A stretch of DNA of 64,000 nucleotides, taken from assembly GCA_016703005.1 (NCBI GenBank), contig JADJCX010000010.1, forward strand, positions 62,001-126,000, read 5' to 3'. The translations under genes were made by a program, and so were the position numbers. Below, in pieces: positions 1-7,222 of the stretch. Within the stretch, counting starts at the first letter, position 1. Every line of letters starts with the position of its first letter. The notes beneath the pieces were generated by a model. It saw only the letters and a list, made by a program, of their open reading frames with translations. It had not been told where the DNA came from and made no database searches. This DNA is from Flavobacteriales bacterium. Lineage in GTDB: Bacteria > Bacteroidota > Bacteroidia > Flavobacteriales_F > PHOS-HE28.

Positions 1-242
1 CCAAGGACTACAGCGATGTGAAGTTGAAGCAAAAGGCAATTGAGGACCTGGAAACCAACATGCTGGGCAAAGCCGTGAAGAACACATTCCTTTTCGCATT
101 CAGTGCTGCGTTGATGGTCATCATCTTCATTCTGGTGATCCAAAGTGAACGATCCAGTGAAGCCGGTGAGACCTTGCACGAGGAGGACCTCATGCGAAAG
201 GAGCCGCGCGTAGTGGTCATGCAGGCTTCGGAGCTGCGATAG
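1..242 (+). CDS. C-terminal part of a membrane protein of unknown function
   Basis: The reading frame is open from the window edge (first whole codon at base 3) to the TAG at 240-242, so only the last 79 or so residues are present. They begin with a charged, helical stretch (KDYSDVKLKQKAIEDLE), followed by one hydrophobic segment near NTFLFAFSAALMVIIFILVI and a polar tail of about 30 residues. I do not recognise the family. The charged helix before a single late transmembrane segment could be the end of a TPR or signalling protein, but that is a guess. It is on the same strand as thrS, 70 bp upstream of it, with a promoter-like box in between. Confidence 0.5.
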   Translation, partial: KDYSDVKLKQKAIEDLETNMLGKAVKNTFLFAFSAALMVIIFILVIQSERSSEAGETLHEEDLMRKEPRVVVMQASELR

Positions 243-261
243 GCCTTGGGTGAACGCGCGC

Positions 262-269
262 TACATTCG
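262..269 (+). promoter_or_regulatory. -7 promoter box (TACATTCG) of thrS
   Basis: TACATTCG lies 43 bases before the thrS start codon. It matches the Bacteroidota -7 consensus TAnnTTTG except for C at position seven. The same octamer precedes the genes starting at 9827, 16044 (minus), 17115 and 61026 (minus). No convincing -33 TTTG is seen at the usual spacing. Confidence 0.5.
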
Positions 270-312
270 CCGCCCTTTCCGCAGCCATTCGTAAGGTTGG
301 GAACGTGAACCG

Positions 313-2255
313 ATGAAGATCAATGTGACCCTGCCCGATGGTTCCATTCGGCAGTACGACCAAGGCGCAACCGCCATGGACGTTGCCAAAAGCATCAGCG
401 AAGGCCTTGCCCGCAATGTGCTCAGTGCGAAAGTGAACGGCGAAGTGCGCGATGCCAGCCGGCCGCTGCCCGGCGATTGCTCGCTGGCGCTGCTCACCTG
501 GAACGATGCCGAAGGCAAGAGCACCCTATGGCATAGCAGTGCCCACTTGTTGGCTGAGGCCATCGAGGCGCTCTTCCCGGGAACCAAATTCGGTATCGGG
601 CCACCCATTGAGAACGGGTTCTACTACGACATCGACCCCGGTGAACGCGCCATCAGCGATGCGGATTTCCCGGCGATAGAGGCCAAGATGAAGGAACTGG
701 CTTCCAAGAAGCTCACCTTCTCGCGCACGGAGGTCAGCAAGGCAGACGCCATCAAGTACTTCACGGAAAAAGGCGACGAGTACAAGTTGGAATTGATCGA
801 GGGGTTGCAGGATGGCCAGATCACCTTTTACACCCAAGGCAACTTCACCGACCTGTGCCGTGGGCCGCACATTCCCGACACTTCGTTCATCAAAGCCACC
901 AAAGTCCTCAGCGTTGCTGGTGCCTACTGGCGCGGCGACGAGAAGCGCAAGCAGCTTACCCGGTTGTACGCCATCACCTTCCCCAAACAGAAGGAACTGG
1001 ATGAGTACTTGGTGATGTTGGAGGAAGCCAAGAAGCGTGACCACCGCAAAGTGGGCAAGGAGCTCGACCTGTTCACCTTCAGTGAGAAAGTGGGTGCGGG
1101 GCTTCCGCTGTGGCTGCCCAAAGGCGCAGCATTGCGCGAGCGGCTAATCAACTTCATGAAGACTGCTCAGGAGAAGCAGGGGTATCAGCAGGTGGCCACA
1201 CCGCATATCGCCCTTAAAGGTCTTTATGTGACCAGCGGGCACTACGAGAAATACGGCAAGGACAGTTTCCAAGCCATCAACACGCCGCAGGAAGGGGAGC
1301 AGTTCATGCTGAAACCCATGAACTGTCCGCATCACTGCGAGATCTTCGCCAGCAGACCCCGCAGTTACAAGGACTTGCCGTTGCGGTTCGCTGAGTTCGG
1401 CACGGTATACCGCTACGAGCAAAGTGGCGAATTGCATGGCTTGGCCCGCGTCCGTGGCTTCACACAGGACGATGCCCACCTCTTCTGCCGACCCGACCAA
1501 GTGAAAGAGGAATTCCTGAAGGTCATTGATCTCGTCCTGCTCGTTTTGCGGGCGCTCAACTTCCAGAATTTCGAGGCCCAAATAAGCCTACGCGATAAAG
1601 AGGACCGCAGCAAGTACATCGGTAGCGAAGAGAACTGGGTGAAAGCCGAACAGGCCATCATAGATGCGGCCGCCGAATGCGGTATGAAGACCGTGGTGGA
1701 ATACGGCGAGGCGGCTTTCTACGGTCCGAAGCTCGATTTCATGGTGAAGGACGCCCTTGGTCGCAAGTGGCAGTTGGGCACCATCCAAGTAGACTACAAC
1801 CTCCCCGAACGCTTTGAATTGGAATACGTGGGCAGCGACAACGCCCGGCACCGGCCGGTGATGATCCACCGGGCGCCGTTCGGCAGTTTGGAGCGGTTCA
1901 TCGCTGTGATCATAGAGCACACTGCGGGCAACTTCCCGCTCTGGCTGGCGCCGGAACAGGCGATCCTGTTGCCGATCAGCGATAAGTACCTGGACCATTG
2001 CAGAGCTCTCTCGGCGAGCCTGAAAGATTCCGATATTCGCGCCCTCGTTGACGAGCGGAACGAAAAATCGGCAAGAAGATCCGCGATGCGGAACTCGCCA
2101 AAACCCCGTTCATGCTCATCATCGGAGAAAAGGAGGCCGGCGACGGCACCGTTAGCGTAAGGGAACATGCACAAGGCGACTTGGGCAGCATGAGCCCCGA
2201 AGCCTTCACCGAACTGGTGAAGCAACGCATAGCGGCGCTGTTGGGCGGCCTCTGA
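313..2255 (+). CDS. thrS: Threonyl-tRNA synthetase (reading frame broken near 2063)
   Basis: Class II synthetase charging tRNA-Thr in the cytoplasm. The N-terminal TGS domain (about residues 1-60) is followed by the editing-type SAD domain beginning HSSAHLL near residue 74. The catalytic core carries the zinc-site cysteine motif MNCPHHCEIF and motif 2 around RFAEFGTVYRYEQSG. The literal frame stops at 2160 with a nonsense tail. Adding one A to the run at 2063-2067 restores EKIGKKIRDAELAKTPF and a normal anticodon-binding end, with stop TGA at 2253-2255 and about 647 residues, the expected length. An essential, single-copy type of gene makes a sequencing deletion more likely than true inactivation. 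It heads the thrS-infC-rpmI-rplT cluster. Confidence 0.95.
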
Positions 2256-2281
2256 AACGAACTGGAACGAACGAACCTTAC

Positions 2282-3079
2282 GTGGCAGGAGCTCCATTCA
2301 ATAAACCCCGACCGCCTTTCGGCGGTTCCCGTCCCGGCGGTGGTCGTCCCGGTGGTGGCCGTCCCCCTTTCCGTGGTCGCGTCCGGAAAGAAGACCCGCA
2401 CCGTATCAATAGCCGCATCTTCGGGCTTACCCAAGTGCGCGTGGTCGGCGAGAATGTGGAACAAGGCATCTTCCCGTTCGAGGAAGCCTTGCGCATGGCG
2501 CAGGACATCGGGCTGGACCTTGTGGAGATCAGTGCTTCGGCCGATCCACCGGTGTGCCGCATCGTCGATTACAAGAAGTTCCTCTACGACCTCAAGAAGA
2601 AGCAGAAGGAGATCAAGGCTAAGCAAAGCGTTGTTGAACTGAAGGAGATCCGCTTCGGTCCGAACACCGACGAGCACGACCTGAACTTCAAACTGGCGCA
2701 CGCCAAGAAGTTCCTTGCTGAAGGCCACAAGGTGAAAGCGTTCGTGTTCTTCCGAGGACGCAGCATCGTTTTCAAAGAGCGTGGCGAGATCCTCTTGCTG
2801 AAGTTCGCCCAGGACCTGGAAGAGCATGGCGTGGTGGAAAGCATGCCCAAGCTGGAAGGCAAGCGCATGATGATGTTCATTATCCCCAAGAAAAAGAAGC
2901 AAGGGCGCGAAGTTTCGCACCCCAATCAGACCCCGACCAACACGAGAGGCCATGCCCAAGATGAAGACAAAGTCCGGTGCAAAAAAGCGGTTCAAGCTGA
3001 CCGGCACTGGCGAGATCAAGCGCAAGCACGCGTTCAAGAACCACATCCTTACCAAGAAGGAGAAGAAGCGCAAGCGTAG
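2282..3079 (+). CDS. infC: Translation initiation factor IF-3
   Basis: IF-3 binds the 30S subunit and checks the initiator codon. A basic, Gly/Pro/Arg-rich N-terminal extension precedes the IF3-N domain (RINSRIFGLTQVRVVG) and the IF3-C domain (KEIRFGPNTDEHDLNFK). The start is a GTG at 2282, in keeping with the unusual initiation codons known for infC. The conserved part ends at MMMFIIPKKKK near 2900. The literal frame then runs 128 bp into rpmI and ends at 3079 with unlikely sequence. One missing A in the AAGAAAAAG run near 2890 would move the stop to 2962-2964, a short overlap with rpmI. I consider the extension past about 2900 an artefact. The gene follows thrS by 26 bp. Confidence 0.9.
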   Translation: MAGAPFNKPRPPFGGSRPGGGRPGGGRPPFRGRVRKEDPHRINSRIFGLTQVRVVGENVEQGIFPFEEALRMAQDIGLDLVEISASADPPVCRIVDYKKFLYDLKKKQKEIKAKQSVVELKEIRFGPNTDEHDLNFKLAHAKKFLAEGHKVKAFVFFRGRSIVFKERGEILLLKFAQDLEEHGVVESMPKLEGKRMMMFIIPKKKKQGREVSHPNQTPTNTRGHAQDEDKVRCKKAVQADRHWRDQAQARVQEPHPYQEGEEAQA

Positions 3080-3143
3080 CCTGCGCAAGTTCGGCACCGT
3101 GCACCCCACAGAGAAGAAGAACATCCTGGCTCTTCTCAATTGA
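2952..3143 (+). CDS. rpmI: 50S ribosomal protein L35 (bL35)
   Basis: A 63-residue, strongly basic protein beginning MPKMKTKSGAKKRFK, the classic L35 start, with the internal HILTKKEKKRKR stretch. It lies between infC and rplT, the standard order in bacteria, where the three proteins are usually co-regulated. Length matches the family. The start ATG overlaps the literal end of infC, which is probably mis-framed there. Confidence 0.97.
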   Translation: MPKMKTKSGAKKRFKLTGTGEIKRKHAFKNHILTKKEKKRKRSLRKFGTVHPTEKKNILALLN

Positions 3144-3229
3144 GCGCCGATACCAGGTAACGTTAACCAGGGCCTGCAGCTAAAAGTTCCACCGGAAGGC
3201 GGACGCTCAGGACCGAAAACCAAGAAGAA

Positions 3230-3574
3230 ATGCCAAGAGCTACCAACAGCCCCGCGAGCAAGGCCCGAAAGAAGAAGGTTTACAAGCTTGCCAAGGGCAG
3301 CTTCGGCAAACGCAAGAACGTTTGGACCGTTGCCAAGAACAGTGTCGAAAAAGGTCTCAGCCACGCCTACGATGGTCGTAAGCTGAAGAAGCGCGACTTC
3401 CGTGTGCTGTGGATCCAGCGCATCAATGCGGCAACCCGCATGCATGGCGTCAGCTACAGCGTATTCATGGCCGGCCTCAAAAAGCACAACATCACCTTGG
3501 ACCGCAAGGCCTTGGCCGAGATCGCCTACACCGATATGGGCGCCTTCAAAGCCATCATGGACAAAGTGAAATAG
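3230..3574 (+). CDS. rplT: 50S ribosomal protein L20 (bL20)
   Basis: A 114-residue protein beginning MPRATNSPASKARKKKVYKL, with the L20 core (RDFRVLWIQRINAA, YSVFMAGLKKHNITLDRKALAE). L20 binds 23S rRNA early in 50S assembly and in other bacteria represses its own operon. The 86-bp gap after rpmI holds no gene. Length and ending are normal. A strong terminator follows at about 3629. Confidence 0.97.
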   Translation: MPRATNSPASKARKKKVYKLAKGSFGKRKNVWTVAKNSVEKGLSHAYDGRKLKKRDFRVLWIQRINAATRMHGVSYSVFMAGLKKHNITLDRKALAEIAYTDMGAFKAIMDKVK

Positions 3575-3628
3575 GGGCGACTATTGCGTCGCCCTGTTCA
3601 TGGCACCTGCCATGAAGAAGGAAACGAG

Positions 3629-3653
3629 AGAGGGGGCGGAGACCCCCTCTTTT
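3629..3653 (+). terminator. Rho-independent terminator after rplT
   Basis: AGAGGGGG pairs with CCCCCTCT around a six-base loop, followed by TTT and more T-rich sequence. It lies 55 bp after the rplT stop and closes the translation operon. A second, weaker stem (GGGCGAC/GTCGCCC) lies just before it at about 3575-3594. The 190 bp from here to 3842 hold no gene I can support. Confidence 0.8.
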
Positions 3654-3842
3654 CATTTGGATCATTTGGTAACCACACAGGCTCCCGCCAATGCCGGGGC
3701 GAGGTGGTTGTTTATGTGCTGGGTGCTCGCCACGGATCCAGTGGGTGCGTGAGCGCCATCGTTCAGCACCGTTGGTCCCGTATGCTGCTGTGCAACCGAC
3801 AGTCTCGATCGGGCGTAGAAGGCCGCGATCAATAGCACCCCT

Positions 3843-4211
3843 ATGCGCCATTCCATCCTCCTTGCCATGCTCCTGGCCCTTTCGAGTGCCCGAGCACAAG
3901 ATGAATTGGTGGCCTACGAACCGCGCCGCGCACCGGTGCGCACCGCCGATTCGGAGGAAATCGCCATCATCGGATCGGATTCGGCCGGGCTCTACCGCTT
4001 TGCGGTGCCTGAGGGTACCTATGCTGTCGATCTGCTCAATGCACAGGGCAAACGACTGGAGCCACAACCTCCTATCAGCAACGGCACCGTGGATGTCCGG
4101 AACATGAAGCCAGGCACTTACACCGTGCGTGCCCACACCTTCGAAGGCATCAGCATTCGTCGGTTCTCGCTATTGCGCCGGGGCGCTACTTCCTGGGCGG
4201 TCGATCCGTAG
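3843..4211 (+). CDS. Small secreted protein with a T9SS-like C-terminal domain
   Basis: 122 residues with a clear signal peptide (MRHSILLAMLLALSSARAQ, cleavage after AQ-type site). The rest resembles one short immunoglobulin-like beta unit: FAVPEGTYAVDLLNAQGKRL, then GTVDVRNMKPGTYTVRAHT and a basic end. That pattern is close to the type A sorting domain used for T9SS export, here making up most of the protein. No enzyme motif is visible. It converges on the TPR lipoprotein gene and overlaps its 3' end by about 40 bp. Function unknown. Confidence 0.6.
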   Translation: MRHSILLAMLLALSSARAQDELVAYEPRRAPVRTADSEEIAIIGSDSAGLYRFAVPEGTYAVDLLNAQGKRLEPQPPISNGTVDVRNMKPGTYTVRAHTFEGISIRRFSLLRRGATSWAVDP

Positions 4212-5243
4212 TCCCTTCGACGCAAGGCGCTCAAGGCCATACGCAGCTTCGTTAAAGTCCGGTGCCAGTACAAGGGCCCGCTGGAAATCCATGCCGGCGC
4301 TGTCAAGCACGCCTAACCGCTCATAGGCCAAGCCCCGGTTGAAATAGGCTTGGTAGTAGTTCGGCAGCCGTTCGATGGCTCCCGTGAATCCTGTGATCGC
4401 TCCGCGGGGGTCGTCCAGATGTTCCAAGTGGATAAAACCCGTGTTGAAGTGGGCCATGGGATGCGACGGATCGTTCTCCGCGATGCGCGCGTAGCATGCC
4501 AGGGCCGCACTGTCGTTACCGGTTTCTTGCTGGTACATACCCATGTTGTACAGCGCTTCGCTATTGTTGGGTCGTATGCGCAACGCACTGTCGTAGAAAT
4601 CCTGCGCGAGCGGATCGCCCTTCGCCTGGTGTAGCAGACCAAGTTGGATGAACGCATCGTAGTACTGCGGATCCATCTCCACGGCAGTGTGGTAGCTGCT
4701 GATCGCAGTTGAGGTATCGCCGGTCTCTTTGTGCACCCAGCCTTTGATGAAGTATCCTTTTGCCAACCGGCTGTCGATACGCAAGGCTTGGTTCGACAGG
4801 TCGAGGCAGCGTTGGTATTGGCGCAACACCAGTTGGATCTCGGCCAGCTTCAGCATGGCGGTCGTGTTCTTCGGTTCGTATTGTAGTGCCTTCTCGAACT
4901 GGTATTGGGCTTGGTCCACCGTGCGACTGAACCAGAAGAGGTCCCCCAATTTCACCCGGTACCCGGCGTTGCCGCTATCGAGTGAAACGGCACGTACCAT
5001 GTCGTTCATCGCAGGCATCATGCTGTCGTGTGTGATGAAGAGGTCCGATCGCTCGGCATACAGCGAAGCATCATTCGGTGCCTTCGTCAGCCGCTCACCG
5101 ATGTCTGCCAATTGGATCGCAAAACTGTCCGCAGGAAGAACGTTTGCCGCAGGCACTTCCTGCTGAGGTGCGTTGGAACAACCGGCAAGCAGGAATACCA
5201 AGGCCGTGAGGCTGAGAAGGATGATGCGTGGAGGCATGGGCAT
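4170..5243 (-). CDS. TPR-repeat lipoprotein
   Basis: About 357 residues. I chose the start at 5243 (MPMPPRIILLSL) because a lipoprotein signal ending LLAGC follows at once; the longer frame back to 5309 would bury it. The mature part is a run of about seven tetratricopeptide repeats, such as ALQYEPKNTTAMLKLAEIQL and ALRIRPNNSEALYNMGMY, the helical repeats used for protein-protein contact. It is probably anchored to the periplasmic face of the outer membrane. It lies downstream of recA but has its own -7 box at 5281-5288, so it is likely transcribed separately. Confidence 0.8.
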   Translation of the reverse strand: MPMPPRIILLSLTALVFLLAGCSNAPQQEVPAANVLPADSFAIQLADIGERLTKAPNDASLYAERSDLFITHDSMMPAMNDMVRAVSLDSGNAGYRVKLGDLFWFSRTVDQAQYQFEKALQYEPKNTTAMLKLAEIQLVLRQYQRCLDLSNQALRIDSRLAKGYFIKGWVHKETGDTSTAISSYHTAVEMDPQYYDAFIQLGLLHQAKGDPLAQDFYDSALRIRPNNSEALYNMGMYQQETGNDSAALACYARIAENDPSHPMAHFNTGFIHLEHLDDPRGAITGFTGAIERLPNYYQAYFNRGLAYERLGVLDSAGMDFQRALVLAPDFNEAAYGLERLASKGLRIDRPGSSAPAQ

Positions 5244-5251
5244 GAAATGGC

Positions 5252-5281
5252 GAAGCCCCGGACCCTTAAAACCGGGGCTTC
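5252..5281 (-). terminator. Hairpin after recA
   Basis: GAAGCCCCGG and CCGGGGCTTC form a perfect 10-bp stem around a ten-base loop, 20 bp downstream of the recA stop on the minus strand. The T-run is weak (CCATTT). It abuts the putative -7 box of the next gene. Confidence 0.6.
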
Positions 5282-5288
5282 GAAAGTA
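5281..5288 (-). promoter_or_regulatory. -7 promoter box (TACTTTCG) of the TPR lipoprotein gene
   Basis: TACTTTCG on the minus strand, 37 bases before the chosen start at 5243. The same octamer precedes alkB, the polysaccharide deacetylase gene, rpmB and mnmH in this window. Confidence 0.5.
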
Positions 5289-5301
5289 GAAGGCGTCCTC
5301 C

Positions 5302-6321
5302 TTAGGCAACCACCTTTACCTCGGCGGTCTTCACCGCTTCCTTGATCTTGGCTTCCAGTTCATCGCACAGTTCGGTGTTATCCTCAAGCAATTGGCGCAC
5401 TGCGTCACGACCTTGACCCAGTTTGTTGTCCATGTACGCGAACCAGCTTCCGCTCTTCTTGATGATGTTCATCTCCACACCCATGTCGATGATCTCACCG
5501 GTCTTGCTGATCCCCTTGCCGAAGAGGATATCGAACTCGGTCTTGCGGAACGGTGGCGCCACCTTGTTCTTCACGATTTTCACCTTGGTGCGGTTCCCGA
5601 TCACGTTCTCGCCGTCCTTGATCTGTGTCATACGGCGGATGTCGATGCGGACGCTCGCATAGAATTTCAGCGCGTTGCCACCAGTGGTTGTTTCGGGGTT
5701 GCCGAACATCACACCGATCTTCTCCCGTAGTTGGTTGATGAACATGCAGCAGCAGCCCGTTTTGCTGATGGTGCCTGTGAGCTTGCTGAGGGCTTTGCTC
5801 ATCAAGCGGGCCTGCAGGCCCATGGAACTGTCTCCCATCTCGCCTTCGATCTCAGCGCGCGGCGTAAGGGCCGCAACGCTGTCAACCACCAACAGGTCAA
5901 TGGCGCCGGAGCGGATCAAATTGTCGGCGATCTCCAACGCTTGTTCGCCGTTGTCGGGCTGGCTGATCAATAGGTTCTCGGTGTCCACGCCGAGGCTTTC
6001 GGCATAGAAACGATCGAAGGCATGTTCGGCATCCACGATGGCGGCAATGCCGCCTTTCTTCTGAACTTCGGCTATCGCATGGATCGCCAACGTTGTCTTA
6101 CCACTGCTCTCAGGACCGTAGATCTCGATCACGCGACCCTTGGGATAGCCCCCGACACCAAGTGCCAGGTCCAAGCCGATACTGCCGCTCGGGATCACGT
6201 CCATCTGCTCGATCGCGTTGTCGCCGAGTTTCATGATCGCGCCTTTCCCGAAGGTCTTCTCCATCTTGTCCAGTGTGAGCTGTAGGGCCTTCAGCTTCTC
6301 CTTGTTGATCTCCGTTGCCAT
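5302..6321 (-). CDS. recA: Recombinase RecA
   Basis: 339 residues, normal for RecA, which forms ATP-dependent filaments on single-stranded DNA for homologous recombination and SOS signalling. The Walker A motif GPESSGKT is at residues 69-76. The MAW region (ALTPRAEIEGEMGDSSMG) and loop L2 (NQLREKIGVMFGNPETTTGG) are intact. The start at 6321 (MATEINKEK) is chosen over the frame extension to 6393, which has no RecA similarity. The gene is divergent from cutC. A palindrome at 6360-6378 in the shared upstream region could be an operator. Confidence 0.98.
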   Translation of the reverse strand: MATEINKEKLKALQLTLDKMEKTFGKGAIMKLGDNAIEQMDVIPSGSIGLDLALGVGGYPKGRVIEIYGPESSGKTTLAIHAIAEVQKKGGIAAIVDAEHAFDRFYAESLGVDTENLLISQPDNGEQALEIADNLIRSGAIDLLVVDSVAALTPRAEIEGEMGDSSMGLQARLMSKALSKLTGTISKTGCCCMFINQLREKIGVMFGNPETTTGGNALKFYASVRIDIRRMTQIKDGENVIGNRTKVKIVKNKVAPPFRKTEFDILFGKGISKTGEIIDMGVEMNIIKKSGSWFAYMDNKLGQGRDAVRQLLEDNTELCDELEAKIKEAVKTAEVKVVA

Positions 6322-6359
6322 GCTTATGGTGTGGTTTGTTGTTTCGATCAGAAGAGGAC

Positions 6360-6378
6360 TTGACGGATATTCTGTCAA
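6360..6378. promoter_or_regulatory. Candidate operator palindrome upstream of recA
   Basis: TTGAC at 6360-6364 and GTCAA at 6374-6378 are inverted around nine bases, and the inner bases partly continue the symmetry (GGATATTCT). It lies 39 bp before the recA start in the recA-cutC divergent region. A DNA-damage regulator site is an inference from position only. Confidence 0.35.
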
Positions 6379-6466
6379 TCTCTTGCCGGACAATTAAGCA
6401 ACAGGAAATGATCCAACCAAGCCTCGGCCGGAAAAAAGATCTGAACAGTGAATGCACTGTGGACTC

Positions 6467-6474
6467 CATCTTCG
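6467..6474 (+). promoter_or_regulatory. Possible -7 box (CATCTTCG) directly before cutC
   Basis: CATCTTCG ends four bases before the chosen cutC ATG, the same spacing seen for the cysteine desulfurase, radical SAM and PAP2 genes. This would give a leaderless or near-leaderless message. Confidence 0.35.
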
Positions 6475-6478
6475 CAAC

Positions 6479-7222
6479 ATGCGTGTTGCGGTTGAGGTGT
6501 GCGTGACTTCCGTGGAAGAGGCTGTGGTGGCGGAGCAATGCGGGGTCGACACGATCGAGGTGTGCCAGTGGTTGTCCTGCGGCGGTGTTACGCCGAGTTT
6601 CGGACTGCTGAACGTGCTGCAGGAACGCGTGCGCGTGCGCAAGCGAGTACTCGTGCGCCCGACCCCCGGCGGGTTCCGCTACAACGCTGATGAACGCCAA
6701 ACGCTTTTGCGCGACGTGCTCATGAGCGGAGTGGGCGATGAGACGTGCGGGATCGTGACCGGGGCCTTGGACGCCGAGGATTTTCCCGATGCTGAACTGA
6801 TCCGCGGGGCACTGCTCGGAGCCGGAGAGCGCGAACTGACTTTCCATCGGGCGATCGAATTCGCGGCGGACATCCAGCAGGCTTTCGAACGATGCATTCA
6901 ACTGGGGGTGCGCCGGGTGCTTACATCCGGCGGAAGCACGCACGCTATGAGCAGTATCGAAGAACTGGCTGCGTTGGTGCGGGTCTCGAACGGTAGCATT
7001 TTGGTCGCAGCGGCTGGCGGCATCAACGCAGGCAACGTAGTTGAACTGGTGGAACGGACCGGTGTGCGCGAAGTCCACTTCTCCGCGCAGCGGCCGCGAA
7101 TGTTCGTGGCACAGGGTCATGCGTTGGGAAGAGGTGGTACCGAAGCCAACTTCAGCACGGAGCCCGATGTGGCCAAGATCGAAGGTGTGCTGGATGCGCT
7201 GGTGAAAGCGGGATTGCGATGA
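6479..7222 (+). CDS. cutC: CutC family protein
   Basis: 247 residues of the CutC TIM-barrel family, first linked to copper homeostasis in E. coli although its biochemical role is unsettled. The N-terminus VEVCVTSVEEAVVAEQCGVDTIEVCQ, the GGVTPSFGLL motif, the RPTPGGFRYN segment and the late strand VLTSGGSTHA fit the family. The start at 6479 (MRVAVEVCV) matches family N-termini; the frame could extend to 6452. The stop overlaps the start of the next gene by four bases (ATGA), so the two are probably co-transcribed. Confidence 0.9.
   Translation: MRVAVEVCVTSVEEAVVAEQCGVDTIEVCQWLSCGGVTPSFGLLNVLQERVRVRKRVLVRPTPGGFRYNADERQTLLRDVLMSGVGDETCGIVTGALDAEDFPDAELIRGALLGAGERELTFHRAIEFAADIQQAFERCIQLGVRRVLTSGGSTHAMSSIEELAALVRVSNGSILVAAAGGINAGNVVELVERTGVREVHFSAQRPRMFVAQGHALGRGGTEANFSTEPDVAKIEGVLDALVKAGLR

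Noticed and set aside
3662..3868. Minus-strand ORF of 68 residues with a signal-like start
   Set aside because: It overlaps the terminator-to-gene region and the start of the better-supported plus-strand secreted protein; no other support.
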